Source: JADZAI01 sp046348585 (GTDB lineage: Bacteria; Pseudomonadota; Alphaproteobacteria; Micropepsales; Micropepsaceae). From it: a DNA stretch of 64,000 nucleotides. The stretch spans positions 14,499 to 78,498 of the forward strand of contig JAXMDZ010000015.1 of NCBI GenBank assembly GCA_046348585.1, written 5' to 3'. The position numbers and the translations under genes are program-made. Positions 34,310 to 42,106 of the stretch are shown here, one piece after another. The first letter of the stretch is position 1, and each line of letters opens with the position of its first letter. Under the pieces are notes generated by a model. The model was not told where the DNA came from and did not search any database. It saw only the letters and a program-made list of their open reading frames with translations.

Positions 34310-35037
34310 ACACGCCGTCTGCAAACGCTCCTGTCGTTCTGGCCCGCGCGCCGTCGTTCGCGCTGGGGGCTTTCGCCGTCGATCCGCCGCGCCGTCTGGT
34401 GATCGGACCGGAAGGCGCGGAAACGCTCGAACCCCGGGTCGTCCAGGTGCTGGTCGCGCTGGCCCGGGCCGGCGGCGCGATCGTCACGCGCGACGAACTG
34501 GTCGCTTCGTGCTGGGGCGGACGGGCGATCGGCGACGACGCCATCAACCGGGCGATCGGACGCATCCGCCGCCTTGCCGAATCGGACGGCGGCGCCTCGT
34601 TCACGGTCGAGACCATCCGCAAGGTCGGCTACCGTCTGGCGCTGACCGAGGCCGTTTGCGCGGCCCGGGAACCGGCCCGCGCCGGCTTCGAGCCGCGCGC
34701 CTGGATGGCCGTCCGCCAGGGCTGGACCGCCGCGGTCCGCAATATGAGTCTGGTGGGTCTGCTCTCGCTGGGCGGAGCCAGCCTGCTTCAGGGCGCGCCG
34801 GCGACCGCCAGTCTCGCCCCGCTCGACGTCATGCCCGCTTCATGGAGCGAGGCCGATTCGGGGCCTATCACGCTCGGCGATGCGCGCTTCGTCTTTACGC
34901 CCGAGGCCCCCGCGCCGCGCACGCCCTCGACGGGCTGCGGCGTCGCTCCGGCGGGCGGCGCGTGGCTGGACGGCCAGACGGGCCAGCCGAGCGCCGCGCG
35001 GCGCTCGCTCAATCTCGCCCTAAGCCTCGATCCCTAG
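34306..35037 (+). CDS. Winged-helix regulator lacking the TPR sensor (module 2)
   Basis: 243 residues. The first 111 residues align without gaps to the regulator at 32125, with 66 identical by hand count (shared LEPRV-QVLVALARAGG, CW-GR, DAINR-I-R-RRLAE, KVGYRL). Beyond that they differ. This copy has a weak hydrophobic stretch at about 147-163 (MSLVGLLSLGGASLLQG) and a short Pro/Ser-rich tail of about 75 residues instead of TPRs, with no frameshift visible. It may be a membrane-anchored or soluble competitor, or a decayed paralogue. Its stop overlaps the cpdR stop by 4 bases (convergent). ATG at 34306; another in-frame ATG exists at 34264. Confidence 0.8.
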   Translation: MNTPSANAPVVLARAPSFALGAFAVDPPRRLVIGPEGAETLEPRVVQVLVALARAGGAIVTRDELVASCWGGRAIGDDAINRAIGRIRRLAESDGGASFTVETIRKVGYRLALTEAVCAAREPARAGFEPRAWMAVRQGWTAAVRNMSLVGLLSLGGASLLQGAPATASLAPLDVMPASWSEADSGPITLGDARFVFTPEAPAPRTPSTGCGVAPAGGAWLDGQTGQPSAARRSLNLALSLDP

Positions 35038-35393
35038 GCGGCGATCAGCCGGTCGACCTCGCCCACCAGATCCTTCAGGTGGAACGGCTTGGAGAGGACT
35101 TTCGCCTGCTTGGGCGCGCCGCTCGACGGATTGAGCGCGACGGCGGCGAAGCCGGTGATGAACATGATCTTCATTTCCGGGTCGATCTGGGCGGCGAGCC
35201 GCGCCAGTTCGATGCCGTCCATGACCGGCATCACGATGTCGGTCAGCAGCAGATCGAAGCGGAAGCCCTTCAGCGCCTCCAGCGCCTCGTCGCCCTGACC
35301 GTAATGGGCGACGTCGTGGCCGGCCTTGCCGAGCGCGGCGGCCAGGAAGCGGCGCAACGACTCATCGTCTTCAGCGAGCAGTATCCGTGCCAT
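35034..35393 (-). CDS. cpdR: CpdR-type single-domain response regulator
   Basis: 119 residues, receiver domain only. Acidic pocket LLAEDDES, phosphoacceptor Asp52 in LLLTDIVMPVMDGIELAR, Thr in MFITGFAAVALNPSS, and Lys in VLSKPFHLKDLV. The sequence is very close to my memory of Caulobacter CpdR, which in the unphosphorylated state directs ClpXP to degrade CtrA and PdeA; phosphate comes from CckA-ChpT. Neither is in the window. The gene is divergent from an N-formylglutamate amidohydrolase gene, a neighbourhood seen in other alphaproteobacteria. A CtrA-like box lies in the intergenic DNA. Confidence 0.93.
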   Translation of the reverse strand: MARILLAEDDESLRRFLAAALGKAGHDVAHYGQGDEALEALKGFRFDLLLTDIVMPVMDGIELARLAAQIDPEMKIMFITGFAAVALNPSSGAPKQAKVLSKPFHLKDLVGEVDRLIAA

Positions 35394-35487
35394 GGGCGGT
35401 CTCGAAACCCTTCGTGGACCGGTCGCGGTCCGGAGCGCCGGAACCCTACAGGGGCGGCGATTCGACTGTAAAGTGGAGCATCGCTGC

Positions 35488-35502
35488 TTAAGGGAGGGTT
35501 GA
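35488..35502. promoter_or_regulatory. Candidate CtrA box between cpdR and the amidohydrolase gene
   Basis: TTAA-N7-TTGA, one mismatch from the CtrA consensus TTAA-N7-TTAA, in the 152-base divergent region. cpdR transcription is tied to the CtrA circuit in Caulobacter, which supports the call. Short motifs like this also occur by chance, less so in DNA this rich in GC. Confidence 0.45.
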
Positions 35503-35545
35503 ACGCCCTTGCCCCGGCCGCCGCACCGGTGGTTTTGTGCGGTGC

Positions 35546-36430
35546 ATGAACGTCCTCGCCGACATCGCCCCCGCCGGCCGCCCCGGCGGCGAGGGCGCGC
35601 CCCTGGAAATCAGGGCGCCGCACGCGCAGGACGTGCCGTTCGTGTTCGCCTCCCCGCATAGCGGCCGCGACTACCCGGCCGAGTTCCTGGCCGCCTCGCG
35701 CCTCGATCCGCTGACCCTGCGCCGGTCCGAGGACTGCTATGTCGACGAACTGGTGGCCGGGGCGACCGCGCTCGGTGCGCCCCTGTTGCTCGCCCGCTTC
35801 CCGCGCGCCTTCTGCGACGCCAACCGCGATCCGGCCGAGCTCGACCCGGCGGTCTTCGCCGAGGCGCCGCCCGCGACGCCCCACACCCGCTCGCCCCGCG
35901 TCCATGCCGGCCTTGGGGTGATCGCCCGGGTGGTCCGCGACGGGGCCGAGATCTACCCCCGCAAGCTGCCGCTGGCCGAGGGCGCGCGCCGTCTCGCAGG
36001 GTTCCACGCGCCCTATCACGCGGCGCTCGCCGAACTGGTGGCCGCAACGCGGCGGCGCTTCGGCGTCTGCATGCTGATCGACTGCCATTCGATGCCCTCG
36101 CAGGCCGCCGCCCAGGCGAGCCGCGGCGGCGCGCCGGACATCGTTCTGGGCGACCGTTACGGCGCGAGCTGCGCGCCCGGCCTCACCGCCCTCGCGGAGC
36201 AGACCCTGCGCGGCCTCGGTTTCGTGGTGGCGCGCAACAATCCCTATGCCGGCGGCTACACCGTCGAGCGCTACGGCGCCCCGAACGGCGGCATCCATGC
36301 CCTGCAGATCGAGGTCAATCGGGCGCTCTATCTGGATGAGGAGCGGCTGGAGAAGCGGCCCGCCCCGTTCGAGCTGCTCCGCCAGCGGCTCGATCGCTTC
36401 ATGGCGGCGCTCGTCGCCTGGAAGCCCTGA
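35546..36430 (+). CDS. N-formylglutamate amidohydrolase family protein (copy 2)
   Basis: 294 residues. FGase landmarks: VFASPHSGRDYPAEFL (metal-binding S-P-H-S-G), RSEDCYVDELVAGATALGAP, LLARFPRAFCDANRDPAELD, and LIDCHSMPSQ with the second metal His. YTVERYGAPNGGIHALQIEV holds the conserved C-terminal block. This one is closer to HutG-type deformylases than copy 1. A deacylase of N-formyl amino acids in the cytoplasm is likely. Start ATG at 35546; a GTG three codons upstream is possible. Followed by a textbook terminator. Confidence 0.92.
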   Translation: MNVLADIAPAGRPGGEGAPLEIRAPHAQDVPFVFASPHSGRDYPAEFLAASRLDPLTLRRSEDCYVDELVAGATALGAPLLLARFPRAFCDANRDPAELDPAVFAEAPPATPHTRSPRVHAGLGVIARVVRDGAEIYPRKLPLAEGARRLAGFHAPYHAALAELVAATRRRFGVCMLIDCHSMPSQAAAQASRGGAPDIVLGDRYGASCAPGLTALAEQTLRGLGFVVARNNPYAGGYTVERYGAPNGGIHALQIEVNRALYLDEERLEKRPAPFELLRQRLDRFMAALVAWKP

Positions 36431-36475
36431 ATTCCCAGGCCGGCGACGGGACGAACGGCCTCCCGAAAAGAAAAG

Positions 36476-36503
36476 GGGCCGCTCCGAAGAGCGGCCCTAG
36501 TTT
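36476..36503 (+). terminator. Rho-independent terminator of the amidohydrolase gene
   Basis: Nine-base stem GGGCCGCTC / GAGCGGCCC with loop CGAA, preceded by an A-rich stretch and followed by TAGTTT, 46 bases after the stop codon. Confidence 0.9.
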
Positions 36504-36706
36504 AGGGAGGAAACGCCCAGGAAGGGCATGCGAGCGCGCCGGAGCGCCTCTCGCACTGCAACAATTAAGCGCCCGACCGCCCCAAGTCAAGCCTCTTCAT
36601 CGGACGATGAATATCTCTTTTTTTTACATAATAATCAGATAGTTAGCGTCAAGTGTGCGCTGCAACAACAAAATCTCGGGGAAAGAGGGCCAAATTGACG
36701 CAGCCG

Positions 36707-36722
36707 CTTACGTTAACGTAAG
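36707..36722. promoter_or_regulatory. Perfect 16-bp palindrome in an AT-rich promoter region
   Basis: CTTACGTTAACGTAAG, perfectly symmetric, lies in the longest gene-free stretch of the window (36431-36871). That stretch also holds an unusually AT-rich patch with a run of eight T and a TTGACG element at 36695 that could be a -35 box. The palindrome would sit in the spacer/-10 region, as an operator would. No binder can be named. Confidence 0.55.
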
Positions 36723-36871
36723 TCGCGTCATCATCGAAGATTCATCCCGCAGTCGCCCGCACGTCGCATGCCGACGGCATACAGCCGATGGTGGCTGGAA
36801 AGCGGCGGATCACAACGCCTCGCCCGACCCCTGGTGGGATGCACTGCATCCTCGAACTCGGCGGGAACCGC

Positions 36872-37756
36872 ATGATCGCGACGGCGCTGCGCAAACTGGC
36901 TCCCCAGGCCCGTCGGTCTGACGGCGGCAATGTCGTCTCCCTCCGCCCGCCCGAAGCCGCGCCCCCCGCGCCGGAGGCCCTGCCCCGTCTGCGCACCATC
37001 TTCATCTCGGACGTCCATCTGGGCACGCGCGGCTGCAAGGGCGAGGCCCTCGCCGCCTTTCTGCGCCGCCACGCCTGCGAGACGCTCTATCTGGTCGGCG
37101 ACATCGTCGACGGCTGGCGGCTGAAGCGGTCCTGGTACTGGCGTCCCGCCCATACCGAAGTCATCCAGGAAATCCTGCGCAAGGCCCAGAACGGCACCCG
37201 CGTCATCTTCATTCCGGGCAATCACGACGAGGCGCTGCGGCCCTATGCCGGGCTGAACCTCGCAGGGGTCGATGTCCGCTTCGAGGCGGTCCACCGCACC
37301 GCCGACGGCCGCGACTTCCTGGTGATGCACGGCGATTATTTCGACGGCGTGGTGCGCTACGCCAAATGGCTCGCCCATCTGGGCGACTGGGCCTACGACA
37401 TCGCCCTGTGGGTCAGCGAGCGGGTCTGCGACGTGCGCCGCTGGCTCGGCCTGCCGCACTGGTCGCTGGCCGCCTACCTGAAGCGCACCGTCAAGAACGC
37501 GGTCGAATATATCGGCCGCTTCGAGGACGCCGTCGCCCGCGAAACCGAGCAGCGCGGCCTCGACGGGGCGATCTGCGGCCACATCCACCACGCCTCGATC
37601 CGGCGGATCGGCCGCATTCTCTACTGCAACGACGGCGACTGGGTGGAGAGCTGCACCGCCCTGGTCGAGACCCCCGACGGCGCCTTCGAAATCCTCTCGG
37701 CGACGGGCGAAACCCTCGCCCGGGAAAGGCCCGCCCGGGCCATGGCAACCATGTGA
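36872..37756 (+). CDS. UDP-2,3-diacylglucosamine hydrolase-like (LpxH family) metallophosphoesterase
   Basis: 294 residues from the ATG at 36872 (another in-frame ATG is at 36839). Calcineurin-type metal motifs are complete: TIFISDVHLGTRGC, LVGDIVDGWRLK, IFIPGNHDEALR, LVMHGDYFDGVV and ICGHIHHASI. The double-Trp stretch (KRSWYWRPAHTEVIQEI) marks the larger LpxH-like branch common in alphaproteobacteria, where true LpxH is usually replaced by LpxI, so the substrate is unsure. A glycosyltransferase gene follows 128 bases downstream; the two are often paired and may act on an envelope glycolipid. Confidence 0.9.
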   Translation: MIATALRKLAPQARRSDGGNVVSLRPPEAAPPAPEALPRLRTIFISDVHLGTRGCKGEALAAFLRRHACETLYLVGDIVDGWRLKRSWYWRPAHTEVIQEILRKAQNGTRVIFIPGNHDEALRPYAGLNLAGVDVRFEAVHRTADGRDFLVMHGDYFDGVVRYAKWLAHLGDWAYDIALWVSERVCDVRRWLGLPHWSLAAYLKRTVKNAVEYIGRFEDAVARETEQRGLDGAICGHIHHASIRRIGRILYCNDGDWVESCTALVETPDGAFEILSATGETLARERPARAMATM

Positions 37757-37884
37757 CAATTTCGTGGAGGCGGAAGATGCAGGGCGGCACGATCTGGTCT
37801 AGACTGCACCCTCAGCCGCCGCTCTGGATCGTGTTGCGGCGAGGCGCCCGCCGGGCGCGCGCATCGGAGAGTTCAGCCGCCGCG

Positions 37885-38982
37885 ATGGCCCAGACGCCCA
37901 AGCGAATCCTGATCGTCAGCGACGCCTGGCGGCCGCAGGTCAACGGCGTGGTCCGTACGCTGGAGGCGACGGTCGAATCGCTGCGGGCCCACGGCCATGA
38001 GGTGCGCCTGATCACGCCGGATCAGTTCCGCAGCGTGCCGATGCCGTTCTACCCGGAAATCCGCCTCGCCCTGTTCGCGCGCCGCACCGTCGCCCGGACC
38101 ATCGAGAGCTTCGCGCCCGACGCCATCCACATCGCCACCGAGGGCCCGCTCGGCCACGCCGCCCGGCGCTATTGCGTGCGCCACGGGGTGCGCTTCTCGA
38201 CCGCTTTCCACACCCGTTACCCCGACTATGTGAGCGCCCGCCTGCCGGTGCCCAAGTCCTGGGTCTGGGCCTGGCTGCGCCGCTTCCACCGCCCGGCGAT
38301 CAACGTGATGGCCCCGACCGCCACGATGAAGGCCTGCCTGGGAGACCACGGCTTCGCCAATGCCCGGGTGTGGAGCCGCGGCGTCGATCTGACGCTGTTC
38401 GAGCCGCGCGCCGGCCAGCCGCCCGCCTACGATTACCCCCGCCCGATCTGGCTGAATGTCGGCCGCCTGGCGGTCGAAAAGAACCTCGAAGCCTTCCTGA
38501 AGCTCGACCTGCCCGGCACCAAGGTGGTCGTCGGCGACGGCCCGCAGGCGGCCGAACTGAAGGCGAAGTTCCCGAACGCCGTCTTCCTCGGCGTGAAGTT
38601 CGGGGCCGATCTCGCCCGCGCCTACGCCAGCGCCGACGTCTTCGTCTTCCCCAGCCGGACCGACACGTTCGGCCTCGTCATGCTCGAAGCCCTGGCGAGC
38701 GGCCTGCCGGTCGCCGCCTATCCGGTGCAGGGTCCGCTCGACGTGCTGGCCGGATCGCCCGCCGGGGTGATGGACGAGGATCTCGGCGCCGCCTGCCGGC
38801 GCGCGATCGCCATTCCGTCCGATCTCTGCCGCGCCCACGCCCTGCGCTTCACCTGGGACGAGGCGGCGCGCCAGTTCATCGGCCATCTGGCGATCCCCGA
38901 CCTGGAGCCGTGGGAAGCCGATCCCGGCTATCGGGCGGCCGAGCTTCCGGCCCCGGTGCGCAACCTCGAAGCCGCCGAATAG
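37885..38982 (+). CDS. GT4-family glycosyltransferase (PimB/MgtA-like)
   Basis: 365 residues. GT-B fold. The N-terminal acceptor domain reads RILIVSDAWRPQVNGVVRTL, then ITPDQFRSVPMPFYPEIRLA and IATEGPLGHAARRYC. The donor domain holds WLNVGRLAVEKNLEAFL, VVGDGPQAAELKAKFP and the sugar-nucleotide EX7E motif region SRTDTFGLVMLEALASGLPV. It resembles mannosyl- or glucuronosyltransferases that act on diacylglycerol or phosphoinositides. Cytoplasmic face of the membrane. Likely cotranscribed with the phosphoesterase upstream. Confidence 0.92.
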   Translation: MAQTPKRILIVSDAWRPQVNGVVRTLEATVESLRAHGHEVRLITPDQFRSVPMPFYPEIRLALFARRTVARTIESFAPDAIHIATEGPLGHAARRYCVRHGVRFSTAFHTRYPDYVSARLPVPKSWVWAWLRRFHRPAINVMAPTATMKACLGDHGFANARVWSRGVDLTLFEPRAGQPPAYDYPRPIWLNVGRLAVEKNLEAFLKLDLPGTKVVVGDGPQAAELKAKFPNAVFLGVKFGADLARAYASADVFVFPSRTDTFGLVMLEALASGLPVAAYPVQGPLDVLAGSPAGVMDEDLGAACRRAIAIPSDLCRAHALRFTWDEAARQFIGHLAIPDLEPWEADPGYRAAELPAPVRNLEAAE

Positions 38983-39024
38983 GCGTCTGGCGGCCTCCGG
39001 CGGGAAGGTCTAGCCTCTTGCCCC

Positions 39025-39606
39025 ATGGCGATGGCGAAGACGATTTTCCGCGTGGCGCTCGCCGCATGCGCCTCGGCCCATGCGGCCGAAGCGGCGACCC
39101 GCGTCTTCATCGTCGACGGCAACAATGCCCGCCTGCGCTTCAGCTGCGACGTGCTCGGCCTCTCCGAGGTCGAGGGTGCCTTCACGCGCTTCGTCGCGAT
39201 GGTGGCGATCGACGAGAAAGCGCCCGGCGAGACCCGCACCGTCGTCAAGATCGACGCGGCCAGCCTGACCACCGACCACACCTCGTGGATCGAGGATCTG
39301 AAAGGCCCCGACTTCTTCGACGTCGCCCGCTACCCGATCGTCGACTTCACGTCCTTCACGGCGGTGGTCGAAGCGCCGGGCGTGCTGAGCATCCCCGGCA
39401 AGCTGACGCTGCGCGGCGTGACGCAGCCCGTCAGCCTGCGGGTGGAATACCAACTGCCCGAACAGACGGGCACCGGCTACGGCACCATGAAGGCCGCCGC
39501 CGAACTCGACCGCACGGCGTTCGGCATGGACGCCTACGACCTCGTTCTCTCCGACGACGTTTCGATCGAGGTGAAGGGATCGGTCGTCATGGGCTTCGGA
39601 CAATAG
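39025..39606 (+). CDS. YceI-family lipid-binding protein
   Basis: 193 residues. Signal peptide (KTIFRVALAACASAHAAEA) then the lipocalin-like YceI barrel, which binds polyprenoid or fatty-amide lipids in the periplasm. Typical segments are FIVDGNNARLRFSCDVLGL, VKIDAASLTTDHTSWIEDL, LKGPDFFDVARYPIVDFTS and GKLTLRGVTQPVSLRVEY. YceI proteins often begin near residue 25 with such an anti-parallel strand. Single gene. Confidence 0.9.
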   Translation: MAMAKTIFRVALAACASAHAAEAATRVFIVDGNNARLRFSCDVLGLSEVEGAFTRFVAMVAIDEKAPGETRTVVKIDAASLTTDHTSWIEDLKGPDFFDVARYPIVDFTSFTAVVEAPGVLSIPGKLTLRGVTQPVSLRVEYQLPEQTGTGYGTMKAAAELDRTAFGMDAYDLVLSDDVSIEVKGSVVMGFGQ

Positions 39607-39659
39607 AGCGCGGCCCTCGCGGGTGCGCCGCGGTCGGCTTCCGTGCTTAGATCGCCGCC

Positions 39660-42092
39660 ATGAGCACGCGCAATCTCGACGCCGTCTTTGCCCCCGCTTC
39701 GCTCGCCATCGCCGGCGCGACCGACCGCCCGGGTTCGATCGGCGCGCAGATCAGCCGCAATGTCGCCGAGAGCTTCAAAGGCCGCCTCTATGCGGTCAAT
39801 CCGCGCCGTCCCGCGCTCCCCGGCTTCGAAGTCCATGGCGAAGTCGGCAACCTGCCCGAGGCGCCCGACCTCGCCATCGTCGTGACGCCGCCCGAGGCGG
39901 TGATCGAGACGGTCGAGGCCTTCGCCGCCAAGGGCGCGCGCGCCGTGCTGATCATCACCGACGTGAAGCGCGGCGCCGAGCGGGCCAATCTGGTGCGGCG
40001 GCGGCTGCGCGCCATCGGCCGGGCCAGCGGCATGCGCATTCTGGGGCCGAACGCGCTCGGCATCCTGTCCTCGGCCGTCCGCGCCACGATGTCGTCGCTG
40101 CAGGCGCCGACCGGCGGCATCGCCTTCGTCGGCCAGGCGACGATGGCGGTGGGCGCGGTCACCGAATGGGCGACGCAGCAGCATCTGGGATTCTCCGGCA
40201 TCGCCGCCGCGGGCGACATGATCGACGTCGACTACGCCGATGCGATCGACTGGTTCGCCGCCGATACCCGCACCCGGCTGATCGTCGTCTTCATGGAGCG
40301 CCTGCCGGAGACGCGGCGCTTCCTTTCGGCGGCGCGACAGGCGGCGCGCCTGAAGCCGTTGATCGTCCTGCGGGCCGCGAACGAGGCGATCGCCCCGGCC
40401 CGCGAGGCGGTGTTCGCGGCGGCCCTGCGCCGCGCCGGCGCGCTTCAGGCCCGCACGCTCGAAGACCTGTTCGCGGCGATGGAGGCGGTCGCGGTGCGCC
40501 TGCCCTCCGACGCTCCGCCCGCGCTGGGGGGGCGGCTTGCGATCCTCTCCAACGGCGAAAGCCTCGGCGCGCTCGCCCGCATCGCGCTCGACGGCGGCGA
40601 GGGCGAGCTGGCGGCGCTGCATCCCGACACGGTCGAACGTCTCGCGGCGATCATGCCGCCGGGGCGGCCGCGCGCCAATCCGGTCGACATCCTGCCCGAC
40701 GCCTCGCCCGAGCGCTTCGCCAATGCGCTGAAAGCCCTGTTCGAGGATCGGGGCATCGACGCCGTGCTGACCGTCTTCGGCCCCAGCGGCACGACGCCCG
40801 CGCCCGCCGTCGCCGAGGCGATCGCCTCGATCGTCCACGACGCGCGGCTAAAGCCGGGGCGGCGGCGGCCCTTCGTGATGACATCGTTCTCCGGCGGCGC
40901 CGCCGAGGCCGAGGCGCGCGACGCGCTCGGCCGGCTTCACATTCCCTCGTTCGACACCCCCTCCGCGGCGGTGCGCGCCTTCAACGCGCTGGTGGCGCTG
41001 CGCCGCGCCGCGGTGCGCACGACCGCGACGCCGGAATTCGTCGCCGGCCTCGAAGCCCCGCTGCTGGCCGAAGTCGAGCACCGGGCACGCGCCGTGCTGT
41101 CGCGTGGCGGACGCGCGATCGACGTCCCCGCCGCCGCCGCCATCCGCCGCGCGTTGTGGATCGGCCGCGCCGACGAGACCGCTGCGAGCGCCTTGCCCTG
41201 GCGGATCGCCGTCGAGAACGATCCCGACTTCGGACCGGCCATCTTCTTCGGTCCCGGCGGGCCGTTCGCCCGCATCGCCGGCGACGTGACGGCCGCGCTG
41301 CCGCCGCTCAACGCCGCGACCGCGCAGGCTTTCATCGCCGCGTCGCGCCATGCCCGCCTCGCGGCCGCCGAGGGTCTGCTCGACGACGGCGCGACCTATG
41401 CGCTGGCCGCGCTGCTGGTGCGGGTCAGCGACCTCATCGCCGGCGCGCCGTCGATCGAGACGCTGGCGATCGACGGCCTGGTGACGGCGGACGGACGTCC
41501 CCTCGCGCCGGTCGAGGCGGTGTCGGGCACCCTCGCCCCGGCCGCCGCCGATCCCGATGCGCGCTTCGCCGTCCGCCCCTATCCGGCGCGCCTCGCGGCC
41601 ATCGTCACGGCCAAGGACGGCGTCTCCTACCGGCTGCGCCCGCTGCGCGCCGAGGACGAGCCGGGTCTCGCCCAGTTCGGCCAGCGCATGACGCCCGACG
41701 ATCTGCGGCTGCGCTTCTTCCAGCCGATGCGCGCCTTGAGCCACGAGCTTGCGGCGCGTCTGACCCAGATCGACTACGACCGCGAAATGGCCTTCGGCCT
41801 GTTCCCCGCCGACGGCGACGCCATGCTCGCCGTCGTGCGCCTCCACCGCGAGCCGCGCGGCGACAGCGGCGAGTTCGCCATCACCGTGCGCAGCGACATG
41901 CAGGGCCACGGCTTCGGCCGGCTGATGATGGAGCGCATTCTCGATTACGCCCGCGCGCAGAAGATCAAGACCGTCTTCGGCCTCGTGCTCGCCGAGAACA
42001 GCGGCATGTTGCGCCTCGCCCGCAGCCTCGGCTTCAGCGCCCGCAGCGAGCCGGGCGATGCGACCGTGGTCAGGGTCGAGATCGCGCTCTGA
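39660..42092 (+). CDS. PatZ-like fusion: ADP-forming acyl-CoA synthetase domains plus GNAT protein acetyltransferase
   Basis: 810 residues, a little shorter than E. coli PatZ (886). N-terminal CoA-binding domain: VFAPASLAIAGATDRPGSIG, LYAVNPRRP, VVTPPEAVIETV. Succinyl-CoA-synthetase-like domains follow (GPNALGILSS, GIAFVGQATMAVGAVTEWAT, RANPVDILPDASPERFANAL). The ATP-grasp part seems reduced (about residues 490-640). The C-terminal GNAT domain (SYRLRPLRAEDEPGLAQFGQ, ITVRSDMQGHGFGRLMMERI) holds the acetyl-CoA loop. PatZ acetylates lysines of acetyl-CoA synthetase and others; the synthetase half is usually non-catalytic and senses acyl-CoA. Stands alone. Confidence 0.88.
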   Translation: MSTRNLDAVFAPASLAIAGATDRPGSIGAQISRNVAESFKGRLYAVNPRRPALPGFEVHGEVGNLPEAPDLAIVVTPPEAVIETVEAFAAKGARAVLIITDVKRGAERANLVRRRLRAIGRASGMRILGPNALGILSSAVRATMSSLQAPTGGIAFVGQATMAVGAVTEWATQQHLGFSGIAAAGDMIDVDYADAIDWFAADTRTRLIVVFMERLPETRRFLSAARQAARLKPLIVLRAANEAIAPAREAVFAAALRRAGALQARTLEDLFAAMEAVAVRLPSDAPPALGGRLAILSNGESLGALARIALDGGEGELAALHPDTVERLAAIMPPGRPRANPVDILPDASPERFANALKALFEDRGIDAVLTVFGPSGTTPAPAVAEAIASIVHDARLKPGRRRPFVMTSFSGGAAEAEARDALGRLHIPSFDTPSAAVRAFNALVALRRAAVRTTATPEFVAGLEAPLLAEVEHRARAVLSRGGRAIDVPAAAAIRRALWIGRADETAASALPWRIAVENDPDFGPAIFFGPGGPFARIAGDVTAALPPLNAATAQAFIAASRHARLAAAEGLLDDGATYALAALLVRVSDLIAGAPSIETLAIDGLVTADGRPLAPVEAVSGTLAPAAADPDARFAVRPYPARLAAIVTAKDGVSYRLRPLRAEDEPGLAQFGQRMTPDDLRLRFFQPMRALSHELAARLTQIDYDREMAFGLFPADGDAMLAVVRLHREPRGDSGEFAITVRSDMQGHGFGRLMMERILDYARAQKIKTVFGLVLAENSGMLRLARSLGFSARSEPGDATVVRVEIAL

Positions 42093-42106
42093 GGCCGGGA
42101 ACGGCT

